Below, one piece after another: positions 1-7,098 of a stretch of DNA of 18,680 nucleotides. A program made the translations under genes and the position numbers. The stretch lies in the NCBI GenBank assembly GCA_004211235.1, contig SEEY01000009.1, forward strand, positions 1 through 18,680. Direction: 5' to 3'. A model generated the notes under the pieces. The model made no database searches. It worked only from the letters and a program-made list of their open reading frames with translations, and was not told where the DNA came from. Within the stretch, counting starts at the first letter, position 1, and the number at the start of each line of letters is the position of its first letter. Origin of the DNA: Rubrivivax sp. (lineage in GTDB: Bacteria > Pseudomonadota > Gammaproteobacteria > Burkholderiales > Burkholderiaceae).

Positions 1-279
1 TCGCCGTCCTGCTCGCGCACGCTGGACGTGTTCTGCGCCATGCTCGGCGGCGTTTCAGGCAACGTCGCGCTGACCTTGGGCTCACGGGGTGGCGTCTTCA
101 TCGGCGGCGGCATCGTTCCGCGGCTGGGTGAGCGCTTCTTCCAGTCGGAGTTCCGCAGCCGCTTCGAGGCCAAGGGCCGTTTCAAGCCCTTCCTGACGGG
201 CATCCCCACGCCCCTCATCACCGACACGCTGGCCGCGCTCTCCGGCGCCTCGCTGGCGCTGGAGCAGGCCGACGCCTGA
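1..279 (+). CDS. glk: Glucokinase, C-terminal part (truncated by window edge)
   Basis: This is the last 92 codons of a bacterial glucokinase, the cytoplasmic enzyme that phosphorylates glucose with ATP. The frame is open from base 1 and stops at 277-279. The visible part has the run LTLGSRGGVFIGGGIVPRL, matching the glycine-rich GGVFIxGGIVPR segment near the C-terminus of the E. coli Glk family. It is followed by the usual FRxxFExKGRF...L..IP pattern. The 5' end, including the N-terminal ATP-binding and sugar-binding residues, lies outside the window. Its place beside maltodextrin genes fits a role in phosphorylating glucose released by the amylases. In some Burkholderiales glk is fused or linked to an RpiR/HexR regulator; the part that would show this is not in the window. 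The call is firm because the C-terminal signature is distinctive. Confidence 0.9.
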   Translation, partial: SPSCSRTLDVFCAMLGGVSGNVALTLGSRGGVFIGGGIVPRLGERFFQSEFRSRFEAKGRFKPFLTGIPTPLITDTLAALSGASLALEQADA

Positions 280-311
280 CCCTCGGCGGGCCGCCCTGGC
301 CCGCGGCTTGA

Positions 312-340
312 AGCGATGCCCGGCGAGCGCCGGCATCGCT
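312..340 (+). terminator. Hairpin downstream of glk, terminator-like but without U-tract
   Basis: A perfect 9-bp stem, AGCGATGCC (312-320) with GGCATCGCT (332-340), encloses a short inner GC stem (GGC/GCC around a GAGC loop) with one bulged C. It begins 33 nt after the glk stop. No run of T follows, so it may slow or end transcription with Rho, or simply protect the mRNA end. Confidence 0.45.
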
Positions 341-435
341 GACCTCCATCTCCTCCTGAATCGCCGGGTGCCCTGGGTCTCACCAGCACGCCCGGCGCAG
401 CCCTGGGCGCGCGCCGCCGCGTGCACCCTTTAGGG

Positions 436-465
436 TTGGCCATGCCCTTTGGGCAGCGCTATCAA
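436..465 (+). promoter_or_regulatory. Possible sigma70 promoter for the TonB receptor
   Basis: TTGGCC (436-441) and TATCAA (460-465) are separated by 18 nt, and each matches four of six consensus bases. The call rests mainly on position: the 15-bp palindrome at 470-484 would then sit at the predicted start of transcription, a common place for a repressor operator. It is a weak match and other starts in the AT-richer leader are possible. Confidence 0.3.
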
Positions 466-469
466 TCGA

Positions 470-484
470 TGTAGTTGCGCTACA
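470..484. promoter_or_regulatory. 15-bp palindromic operator candidate, HexR-like
   Basis: The sequence TGTAGT-TGC-GCTACA is a near-perfect dyad: 6-bp arms with one mismatch around a 3-nt centre. The same pattern with perfect arms (TGTAGT-CAA-ACTACA) occurs at 17036-17050 upstream of the phosphorylase gene. The shared form TGTAGT-N3-RCTACA resembles the TGTARTnnnAYTACA type site I recall for HexR, the RpiR-family repressor that senses KDPG. Protein binding is inferred. Confidence 0.55.
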
Positions 485-623
485 AGCGTTGGGGTGATTT
501 GGGTTTTCCAGTAGAGAGGTCGCACCAAAACAGGCGTCGAAATACGGGGTTTCCCTCGGTATTGGCGAGAAATCGGGTCGCTTCTGCGCAACGTCTAGGG
601 TTTACGCAGATGCGTTGGAAAAT

Positions 624-643
624 CTAGTTTTGATACAAACTAG
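624..643. repeat. Perfect inverted repeat in the receptor leader
   Basis: CTAGTTT (624-630) and AAACTAG (637-643) form a perfect 7+7 dyad around TGATAC. It lies 91 nt upstream of the receptor start codon. It could be an operator for a second, dimeric regulator such as a LacI-family sugar repressor, or a weak RNA hairpin. No second copy was noticed elsewhere in the window, so its partner is unknown. Confidence 0.45.
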
Positions 644-722
644 GCCGAGACGTTGGGTTCTCGCCCAAAAGTTGTGCGCCGCCGCTGCGCTGCGCCTGCA
701 GGACAAGCCGCATTTCATATCC

Positions 723-728
723 GAGGAG
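723..728 (+). promoter_or_regulatory. Ribosome binding site that fixes the TonB receptor start
   Basis: GAGGAG lies 6 nt before the ATG at 735. This strong match decides against the in-frame TTG at 615, which would put about 40 non-signal residues before the export signal. Confidence 0.8.
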
Positions 729-734
729 ACATTC

Positions 735-3494
735 ATGACCCTGAGCAAAAACAAGCACGGTTCGGTTGCCGATCACGCCGCCTTCCGCATCAGCCCGGTG
801 GCCATTGGCTGCACGCTGCTGATCGTTTCCGCCGCTGCCACGGCACAGACTGCCGCGAACCAGCAACTCGAAACGGTGACAGTGACCGGCATCCGCAAGG
901 GCATCGAAGCCGCCATCTCGGTCAAGCGCAACAGCGACTCCATCGTCGAGGCCATCTCGGCAGAGGACATCGGCAAGCTGCCGGATTCGTCAATCGCCGA
1001 GTCCATCGCCCGCCTGCCCGGCCTGACGGCACAGCGCGTCAACGGCCGTGCCCAGGAAGTGCAGATCCGCGGCCTCGCGGGCCAGTTCGCCACCACGCTG
1101 CTGAATGGCCGTGAGCAGGTCAGCACCGGCGACAACCGTTCCGCCGAGTTCGATCAGTACCCCTCCGAGCTGCTGAGCGGCGTGACCATCTACAAGACCC
1201 CGGACGGCGCCCTCGTCGGCCAGGGCCTCTCCGGCACCATCGACCTGCAGACGGTGCGCCCGCTGGCATTCGCCGGCCGCACGATGGCCGTCAACCTGCG
1301 CGGCGAGAAGAACTCGCTGGGCCGCCTGAACCCGGGCGCTGCCGGTGACAAGGGCAGCCGCTTCAGCTTTTCGTATGTCGACCAGTTCGCCGACCGCACC
1401 GTCGGCATCGCGCTCGGCTATGCGCGCCTCGATTCACCCAACCAGAACAATTACTTCCGCAACTGGGGCTACCCCAACTTCACCGGCTCGTTCGGCGGCA
1501 AGAACTATGTCGACGTGCGCGTGCCGGGCGGTGTGCAGCTGCGCAACGAGTCTGCCTCCCAGGTGCGCAATGGCCTGATGGGCGTGCTGCAGTGGAAGCC
1601 CTCGAAGGAATTCGAGACCCTGGTCGATGTCTACCACTCCACCTATGAGCGCAACGCGGTGCAGCGTGGCTTCGAGGCGGGCCTGGCCTGGGGCGCGCAG
1701 GGGCTGAACAACCCGGTCGTCGAAGGCGGCACGACGGTCGGCAACACCATCACGGGCGGCGTGCTGACGCAGGGTGACTACGTCGGCGTCAAGCCCGTGC
1801 TGCGCCACGACCTGAACGACCGCAAGGACACCATCGACGCCATCGGCTGGAACAGCAAGCTGGTGCTGAGCCCGGCCCTCACCGTGTCTGGCGATCTGAG
1901 CTGGTCCAAGGCCAAGCGCAACGAGTCCATCCTCGAGCTCTACGCCGGCACGGGCCCTGGCGGTTCGGGTGCGACCGACACCTTCAAAGTCGTGCTGCCG
2001 GTGGGCGGCGGGCTGCCCAGCATCACGGCCGGCCTGAACTACGCCGACCCGGCGCTCATCAAGCTGGTGGATTCGGGCGGCTGGGGCCAGGCCGGCTATC
2101 TGAAGAACCCCGAAGTCACCGACGAGATCAAGTCGGCCCGTCTGTCTGCCAAATACAGCCACGACTTCGCGTTTTTCAGCGGCGTCGAGGGTGGCCTGAA
2201 CTTCACGCAGCGCGAGAAGGCGCGCAACGTGCCTGAATGGTTCCTGGACCTCAAGACCTCGCCGACGACCATCCCGGCCAGCATGCTGTCTGCGCCGAAC
2301 AGCCTGGGCTATGCCGGCCTGGGCGACTTCATCTCCTACGACGGTCGCGCCGCACAGGCGCAGTTCTACAACCTGCGCGCCAACCTGGGCAACAAGGACA
2401 TCATCAACAAGGACTGGACGGTCAAGGAAGAGATCACGACCGCGTTCGCCAAGGCCGACATCGATACCGAGCTGCTGGGCAAGCCCCTGCGCGGCAACCT
2501 GGGTGTTCAAGCTGTGCATGCGGACCAGAAGTCCAACGCCTTCAACATCCAGGGCTCCACCACCAGCCCGTCGACCTACGGCACCAAGTACACCGACTGG
2601 CTGCCCAGTCTGAACCTGGCCTGGCAGGTGGCTGCCAACCAGAACCTGCGCTTCGGCATCGCCCGCCAGATCACCCGCCCGCGCATGGACGACATGCGTT
2701 CTACGAACACCTACAGCGTCGACCTCACCAAGGTCAACGACAAGGGCGATCTGGGCGAGTGGAAGGGCGATGGCGGCAACCCGGCGCTCAAGCCCTGGAA
2801 GGCCGACGCCATCGACCTGTCCTATGAGTACTACTTCGGCAACAAGGGCTATGTGTCGGTCGCGGCCTATTACAAGGACCTGAAGACCTACATCTACAAG
2901 CAAAAGATCAACGTCAACTTTGTTGATCGTTTCGGCAACCCGACCGCGACAGGCACGATCACGCCCACCTCGCCGAACGGCCTGTTCGAGACCCAGGCCA
3001 ACGGCACGGGCGGCTCGATGTCCGGCGCAGAGCTCGCGGTGTCGCTGCCGCTGCAGATGGTCAGCAATGTGCTCGACGGCTTCGGCGTGCAGCTCAGCTA
3101 CGCCTATGTGTCCAGCAAGATCTCGCCCTTCGGTCCTGGCGACAGCCGCCCGCTGCCCGGCCTGTCGCCCAACACCTACAACCTCACGGCCTACTACGAG
3201 AAGTACGGCTTCTCGGCCCGCGTCAGCACGCGCATCCGCGACGGCTTCGTCGGCGAGGTGACGGGCTTTGGGGCCGACCGCGCCTTCGAGTACGTCAAGA
3301 AGGAAAAGGTCACGGACCTGCAGCTCGGCTACGAGTTCCAGAGCGGCATGGCCAAGGGCCTGTCGGTGCTTTTCCAGGTCAACAACCTGGGCAACGAGCC
3401 CTACGTCGAGTACTACAACAACGACATCACGCAGATCAAGCAGTACACCAAGTACGGCAAGACCTACCTGTTCGGCGTGAACTACAAGTTCTGA
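735..3494 (+). CDS. TonB-dependent outer-membrane receptor, probably for maltodextrins
   Basis: This 919-residue protein is an outer-membrane active transporter powered by the TonB-ExbBD complex. Residues 1 to about 38 form a long signal peptide with a hydrophobic core (ISPVAIGCTLLIVSAAATA). A TonB-box-like ETVTVTG follows at 46-52. The plug domain then shows SAEDIGKLPDSSIAESIARLPG (about 75-96) and QEVQIRGL, typical of the large carbohydrate-type receptors of Proteobacteria. The rest is a beta-barrel rich in alternating aromatic residues, ending in the usual terminal Phe (YLFGVNYKF). No SusD-like partner is present. The substrate is inferred from the surrounding maltodextrin genes; related receptors such as Caulobacter MalA import maltodextrins. 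The gene is followed by a strong terminator, and a 15-bp palindrome upstream suggests it shares control with glgP. The family is certain, the substrate is not. Confidence 0.92.
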   Translation: MTLSKNKHGSVADHAAFRISPVAIGCTLLIVSAAATAQTAANQQLETVTVTGIRKGIEAAISVKRNSDSIVEAISAEDIGKLPDSSIAESIARLPGLTAQRVNGRAQEVQIRGLAGQFATTLLNGREQVSTGDNRSAEFDQYPSELLSGVTIYKTPDGALVGQGLSGTIDLQTVRPLAFAGRTMAVNLRGEKNSLGRLNPGAAGDKGSRFSFSYVDQFADRTVGIALGYARLDSPNQNNYFRNWGYPNFTGSFGGKNYVDVRVPGGVQLRNESASQVRNGLMGVLQWKPSKEFETLVDVYHSTYERNAVQRGFEAGLAWGAQGLNNPVVEGGTTVGNTITGGVLTQGDYVGVKPVLRHDLNDRKDTIDAIGWNSKLVLSPALTVSGDLSWSKAKRNESILELYAGTGPGGSGATDTFKVVLPVGGGLPSITAGLNYADPALIKLVDSGGWGQAGYLKNPEVTDEIKSARLSAKYSHDFAFFSGVEGGLNFTQREKARNVPEWFLDLKTSPTTIPASMLSAPNSLGYAGLGDFISYDGRAAQAQFYNLRANLGNKDIINKDWTVKEEITTAFAKADIDTELLGKPLRGNLGVQAVHADQKSNAFNIQGSTTSPSTYGTKYTDWLPSLNLAWQVAANQNLRFGIARQITRPRMDDMRSTNTYSVDLTKVNDKGDLGEWKGDGGNPALKPWKADAIDLSYEYYFGNKGYVSVAAYYKDLKTYIYKQKINVNFVDRFGNPTATGTITPTSPNGLFETQANGTGGSMSGAELAVSLPLQMVSNVLDGFGVQLSYAYVSSKISPFGPGDSRPLPGLSPNTYNLTAYYEKYGFSARVSTRIRDGFVGEVTGFGADRAFEYVKKEKVTDLQLGYEFQSGMAKGLSVLFQVNNLGNEPYVEYYNNDITQIKQYTKYGKTYLFGVNYKF

Positions 3495-3520
3495 TCGCTC
3501 GATCAGGGTGCTAGCGTGAC

Positions 3521-3554
3521 AGCCCTTGCCGGAGTGATCCGGCAAGGGCTTTTT
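3521..3554 (+). terminator. Intrinsic terminator after the TonB receptor gene
   Basis: A perfect 12-bp stem, AGCCCTTGCCGG (3521-3532) with CCGGCAAGGGCT (3539-3550), has a 6-nt loop and runs into TTTT. It lies 26 nt after the receptor stop and ends 12 nt before the next start codon. No separate promoter fits between, so the downstream genes probably depend on read-through, giving much more receptor than enzyme. Confidence 0.92.
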
Positions 3555-3566
3555 CCTGACCGCTCG

Positions 3567-4283
3567 ATGATTCGCCTCTTCAATCCCGAACCCCGCGTGC
3601 AGGTGCTGGAGCTGACAGCCGGCCTGCGCTGCGTGGTGCTGGACGATGTGCTGCTGGAGCCCGAGACGCTCTTGGATTTCGCGGCCAGCCAGCGCATGCA
3701 CGCGCCGGAAGGCAACCTTTACCCGGGCCGCGTGACGGGCCTCTCCGCCGAGTTCGATGCGCGGTTGCGAGACCTGTTCTGGCAGCAAGCGCGCGGGCCG
3801 ATGGGGCTGCGGCGCTGCCATGCGGCTTATGTGCGGCTGGCGTTGGCGACGACGCCCGTGGCCCGGTTGCAGCCGTTGCAGTGGCTGTGCCACCGTGACC
3901 GCGTCGACGACACCGACCCGGGCTCGATGTTCGCTGCGTCGGTGCTGTATCTGTTCCGCGACGCTGCACTGGGCGGTACGCGCTTCTTCGCCCCGAAGCA
4001 GGAGGTGAATGCACTCTTTCGTGATGCCGAGGCGCTGTCTCCCTCAGATTTCTCGGCCCGGCATGGCATCACCCCGGGATATCCGCCCGAAGATTCCGCC
4101 CACTTCAGATGTGTGGCCACAGTGCCGGCCGCATGGAATCGAATGATCATCTACGACGGCGGCGGCTATCACAGTGCGGCCATCGACCACCCCGACCTCC
4201 TCAGCGATGACCCGCGGTCGGGACGACTCACCGTGAACGGCTTCTTCCCGTGCCGGCGCCAAGCCGCAGCGAGACTTGCATGA
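3567..4283 (+). CDS. DUF6445-like protein, possible 2-oxoglutarate/Fe(II) oxygenase fold
   Basis: This 238-residue cytoplasmic protein (no signal peptide or membrane segment) resembles the DUF6445 family. As I recall, members often sit beside flavin-dependent halogenases and TonB receptors. The sequence keeps a pattern typical of 2-oxoglutarate/Fe(II) dioxygenases: His109-x-Asp111 (CHRDR), a GGTRFF strand, a distal His202 in GGGYHSA, and an Arg220 (SGRLTVNGFF) placed to bind 2-oxoglutarate. Whether it is catalytic is inference. I chose the ATG at 3567 because the earlier in-frame ATG at 3516 would place the terminator stem inside the coding region. The only upstream purine run (AAGGG, 3544-3548) lies in the terminator's 3' arm and is 18 nt away, so initiation is probably weak. 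Its stop overlaps the halogenase start by 4 nt, indicating translational coupling and a shared pathway. Confidence 0.72.
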   Translation: MIRLFNPEPRVQVLELTAGLRCVVLDDVLLEPETLLDFAASQRMHAPEGNLYPGRVTGLSAEFDARLRDLFWQQARGPMGLRRCHAAYVRLALATTPVARLQPLQWLCHRDRVDDTDPGSMFAASVLYLFRDAALGGTRFFAPKQEVNALFRDAEALSPSDFSARHGITPGYPPEDSAHFRCVATVPAAWNRMIIYDGGGYHSAAIDHPDLLSDDPRSGRLTVNGFFPCRRQAAARLA

Positions 4284-5800
4284 ACTCTGCCTTGATTCAG
4301 GACATCGTCATCGTCGGCGGCGGCACCGCCGGCTGGATGACCGCGGCCGCCTTGTCCACCGTGCTGCGGGGCCGCTACCGCATCCGCGTCGTCGAGTCCG
4401 ACGAGATCGGCACGGTGGGCGTGGGCGAGGCGACGATCCCGATGATCCAGCGCTTCAACCGCATCATCGGTCTCGACGAGAACGAGTTCCTGCGCGCCAC
4501 GGGCGGCACCTTCAAGCTGGGCATCGAGTTCGTCAACTGGGGGCGCATCGGGGATCGCTACATGCATGGCTTTGGCCGGCTTGGGCAGGACTTGTGGACC
4601 GTGCAGTTCGAGCAGTACTGGCACCGCATGCGCAAGCTCGGCCGGGCGCAGCCGCTGGAGCAGTACTGCCTGGCGCGCATGGCGGCGCTGGCCAACAAGT
4701 TCATGCCGCCGCGCAGCGACCTCGGCAACTCGCCGCTGGGCGAGATCGCCTACGCCTACCACTTCGACGCGAGCCTGTACGCGCGCTACCTGCGCGGCCT
4801 GAGCGAGCAGCGCGGCGTGGTGCGTACCGAAGGCAAGGTGACGCATGCCACGCGGCGCGGCGAAGGCGCACATGCCGGGCACGTCGATGCCGTCGTGCTC
4901 GAGGGCGGCGAGCGCATTGCCGGCGATCTCTTCATCGACTGTTCCGGATTTCGCGGCCTGCTGATCGAGCAGACGCTGCAGACCGGCTTCGAGGACTGGA
5001 CGCACTGGCTGCCCTGCGACCGGGCACTGGCCGTGCCTTGCGAGTCCGCGGTGCCGCTGACGCCGTACACGCGCTCCACCGCACACCGCGCCGGCTGGCA
5101 GTGGCGCATTCCGCTTCAGCACCGAACCGGCAACGGACACGTCTATTGCAGCCGCTACGTCAGCGACGACGAGGCTGCCGCCACGTTGCTCGCCAACCTC
5201 GACGGCAAGCCGCTGGCCGATCCGCGCCCCATCCGCTTCCAGACGGGCATGCGCAAGCTGGCCTGGAAGGAAAACGTCGTGGCCGTCGGCCTTGCGGGCG
5301 GCTTCATGGAGCCGCTGGAGTCCACGTCCATCCACCTCATCCAGTCGGCCATCCAGCAGCTGATCGACTTCTTCCCGGACCGGGGTTTCAATGCAGACGA
5401 CATCGCCGAGTTCAATCGCAGCAGCCGCTTCCACTACGAACGCATCCGCGATTTCGTCATCCTGCACTACCACCTCAACCAGCGCGACGATTCAGCGTTC
5501 TGGCAGGACTGCGCCCACATGAGCGTTCCGGACAGCCTGCAAGAGAAGCTGGACCTGTACCGCAGTCACGGCCGCGTCGTGCGCCGCGACAACGAGCTGT
5601 TCGCGGAGGTCGGCTGGATTCAAGTCATGGAAGGACAGAACCTGCTGCCCGAGCGCTTTCATCCACTGGCGGAACTGCCCGACGAACAGGCGACCGCCGA
5701 CTACCTCGAGGGCGTGCGCCAGGTCATTGCCAAGTGCGTGGACTTCATGCCGGACCACGCCGCCTACATCGCCGAGCACTGCGCGGCGAAAGCGCTTTGA
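4280..5800 (+). CDS. Flavin-dependent halogenase (tryptophan halogenase family)
   Basis: This 506-residue cytoplasmic protein belongs to the FADH2-dependent halogenases, which make HOCl or HOBr at a flavin and pass it down a tunnel to an aromatic substrate. The FAD-binding GGGTAGWM is at residues 13-20. The catalytic lysine is at 79 (TFKLGIEF). The family motif WxWxIP is at 273-278 (WQWRIP). The active-site glutamate is Glu347 in LESTSIHLI. These match the PrnA positions (Lys79, Glu346) almost number for number, so the enzyme looks active. It overlaps the DUF6445-like gene by ATGA and lies 14 nt before a GH13 gene. Halogenases of this receptor-linked type in Xanthomonas and Brevundimonas (for example BrvH) act on indoles in vitro but have no known natural substrate. 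A flavin reductase partner is not evident here. The substrate cannot be read from sequence. Confidence 0.9.
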   Translation: MNSALIQDIVIVGGGTAGWMTAAALSTVLRGRYRIRVVESDEIGTVGVGEATIPMIQRFNRIIGLDENEFLRATGGTFKLGIEFVNWGRIGDRYMHGFGRLGQDLWTVQFEQYWHRMRKLGRAQPLEQYCLARMAALANKFMPPRSDLGNSPLGEIAYAYHFDASLYARYLRGLSEQRGVVRTEGKVTHATRRGEGAHAGHVDAVVLEGGERIAGDLFIDCSGFRGLLIEQTLQTGFEDWTHWLPCDRALAVPCESAVPLTPYTRSTAHRAGWQWRIPLQHRTGNGHVYCSRYVSDDEAAATLLANLDGKPLADPRPIRFQTGMRKLAWKENVVAVGLAGGFMEPLESTSIHLIQSAIQQLIDFFPDRGFNADDIAEFNRSSRFHYERIRDFVILHYHLNQRDDSAFWQDCAHMSVPDSLQEKLDLYRSHGRVVRRDNELFAEVGWIQVMEGQNLLPERFHPLAELPDEQATADYLEGVRQVIAKCVDFMPDHAAYIAEHCAAKAL

Positions 5801-5814
5801 GCCGGGGTCTATAC

Positions 5815-7098
5815 ATGCCCACCCGCCGCACCCTGCTGACGGCCACCGCCGCTTCACTTGCCCTGCCTGCCATGAGCGCAACCCACGACATGCCGCATCT
5901 GGCCTGGACCCGCCAGGCCGTCCTCTACCAGGTCAACGTGCGCCAGTATTCGCAGTCCGGCACCTTGGCCGCGGTGCAGGCCGACCTGCCGCGCCTCAAG
6001 GCGCTCGGCGTCGACATCCTGTGGCTCATGCCCTGGCAGCCGATCGGCAAGCTCAACCGCAAGGGCACGCTGGGCAGCTACTACTCGATCAGCGACTACA
6101 CCGCCGTGAACCCCGAGTTCGGCACGTTGGCGGATGCCAAAGCCTTTGTGGCCGAGGCACACCGGTTCGGGCTGAAGGTCATCCTCGACTGGGTCGCCAA
6201 CCACACCGCCTGGGACCATGCCTGGGCCACAGCGCACAAGGACTGGTTCAAGCTGAACGCTGCAGGGCAGGTCTATCCGGTCACCTTCAACGCAGGCCAG
6301 CCGAGCGAGGAGCACTGGGACGATGTCATCGCGCTGGACTACCGCAGCGGCGATCTGCGCTCCGCCATGATCGAAGCGATGAAGTTCTGGGTGCGCGAGG
6401 TGGATCTCGATGGCTTCAGGTGCGATGTGGCCAGCCTGGTGCCAACAGACTTCTGGGTGCGGGCGCGCCAGGAGCTCGACGCCATGAAGCCCATGTTCAT
6501 GCTGGCCGAGTCCGATGCCGTTGACCTGCACACCAGCGGCGCCTTCGACATGACCTATTCCTGGGACCTGCCCGATCAGGTCTTCAAGAAGATCGGCAAG
6601 GGCGAGGCCGGAGCGCCCTTGTTGAAGGCGTGGATCGCCAAGCAGCCTGCGGGCTACCCGGCCCACGCCTACCGCATGCGCTTCACGAGCAACCACGACT
6701 TCAACTCCTGGCATGGCACGGACGCCGAGCTGTACGGCGCTGCCTTCCAGGCGTTCGCCGTGCTGACCTTCACGCTGCCCGGCATGCCGTTGATCTACAA
6801 CGGCCAGGAGTCGCGGCTGGACAAGCGGCTGGCGTTCTTCGAGAAGGACGCCATTCCCTGGAAGAACCACGAGCTTGCCGGCTTCTACCAGCGGCTCATC
6901 GCGCTCAAGCACCAGCACCCGGCGCTGGCGGCCGGCCAGTACGGCGCGCCGGTGACGCTGCTGGAATCGGCAGGCGATGTGGTTGCGTTCGAGCGCCGGC
7001 TGGGCGACGACGTCGTCCGCGTGGCCGTCAACCTGTCTGGCACCGCGCAGGCCTGGCAGGGCCGCACGCTGAAGCCCTGGGGCTGGGAGCTGTCATGA
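5815..7098 (+). CDS. Exported GH13 alpha-glycosidase
   Basis: This 427-residue alpha-amylase-family glycosidase cuts alpha-glucosidic bonds in maltodextrins. The four GH13 regions are visible: DWVANH (about 125-130), GFRCDVA with nucleophile Asp204, LAESD with acid/base Glu232, and FTSNHD with Asp295. The N-terminus, MPTRRTLLTATAASLALPAMSA, is an export signal with a twin-arginine start, so it could use Tat or Sec; the enzyme is probably periplasmic. At 427 residues it is a compact (beta/alpha)8 barrel with a small C-terminal domain and no carbohydrate-binding module. I chose the ATG at 5815 because it begins the signal peptide, 14 nt after the halogenase stop; the frame is open far upstream only because of GC bias. 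The next gene overlaps it by ATGA. The exact bond specificity is unresolved. Confidence 0.88.
   Translation: MPTRRTLLTATAASLALPAMSATHDMPHLAWTRQAVLYQVNVRQYSQSGTLAAVQADLPRLKALGVDILWLMPWQPIGKLNRKGTLGSYYSISDYTAVNPEFGTLADAKAFVAEAHRFGLKVILDWVANHTAWDHAWATAHKDWFKLNAAGQVYPVTFNAGQPSEEHWDDVIALDYRSGDLRSAMIEAMKFWVREVDLDGFRCDVASLVPTDFWVRARQELDAMKPMFMLAESDAVDLHTSGAFDMTYSWDLPDQVFKKIGKGEAGAPLLKAWIAKQPAGYPAHAYRMRFTSNHDFNSWHGTDAELYGAAFQAFAVLTFTLPGMPLIYNGQESRLDKRLAFFEKDAIPWKNHELAGFYQRLIALKHQHPALAAGQYGAPVTLLESAGDVVAFERRLGDDVVRVAVNLSGTAQAWQGRTLKPWGWELS

Larger units (their letters stand above)
280..734. other. Intergenic/leader region between glk and the TonB receptor
   Basis: This 455-bp stretch holds no convincing gene. 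From left to right it contains a hairpin just after glk (312-340), a possible promoter (436-465), a 15-bp palindrome (470-484), a perfect 7+7 inverted repeat (624-643) and the receptor's ribosome binding site (723-728). From about 480 on it is clearly less GC-rich than the flanking genes, as expected for a regulatory leader. If transcription starts near the 470 palindrome, the receptor mRNA has an untranslated leader of about 260 nt. Confidence 0.7.

Noticed and set aside
425..455. Short dyads ACCCT-TT-AGGGT and TGCCC-TTT-GGGCA upstream of the receptor
   Set aside because: Arms are only 5 bp and GC-rich; they are not repeated elsewhere and may be chance.
615..734. Upstream TTG start for the TonB receptor
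   Set aside because: It would put about 40 residues before the signal peptide, while the ATG at 735 has a strong GAGGAG ribosome site.
3516..3566. Earlier ATG for the DUF6445-like gene
   Set aside because: It would place the terminator stem inside the coding sequence, and the added residues show no family likeness.
1434..3893. Long open frame on the minus strand (819 codons)
   Set aside because: It lies antisense to the TonB receptor and the next gene, is rich in Arg/Ala/Val/Gln with no family motif, and is explained by GC-biased codons in the real genes.
4276..5814. Upstream extension of the GH13 frame across the halogenase
   Set aside because: The upstream translation is Arg/Ala-rich nonsense; real protein features begin at the signal peptide at 5815.
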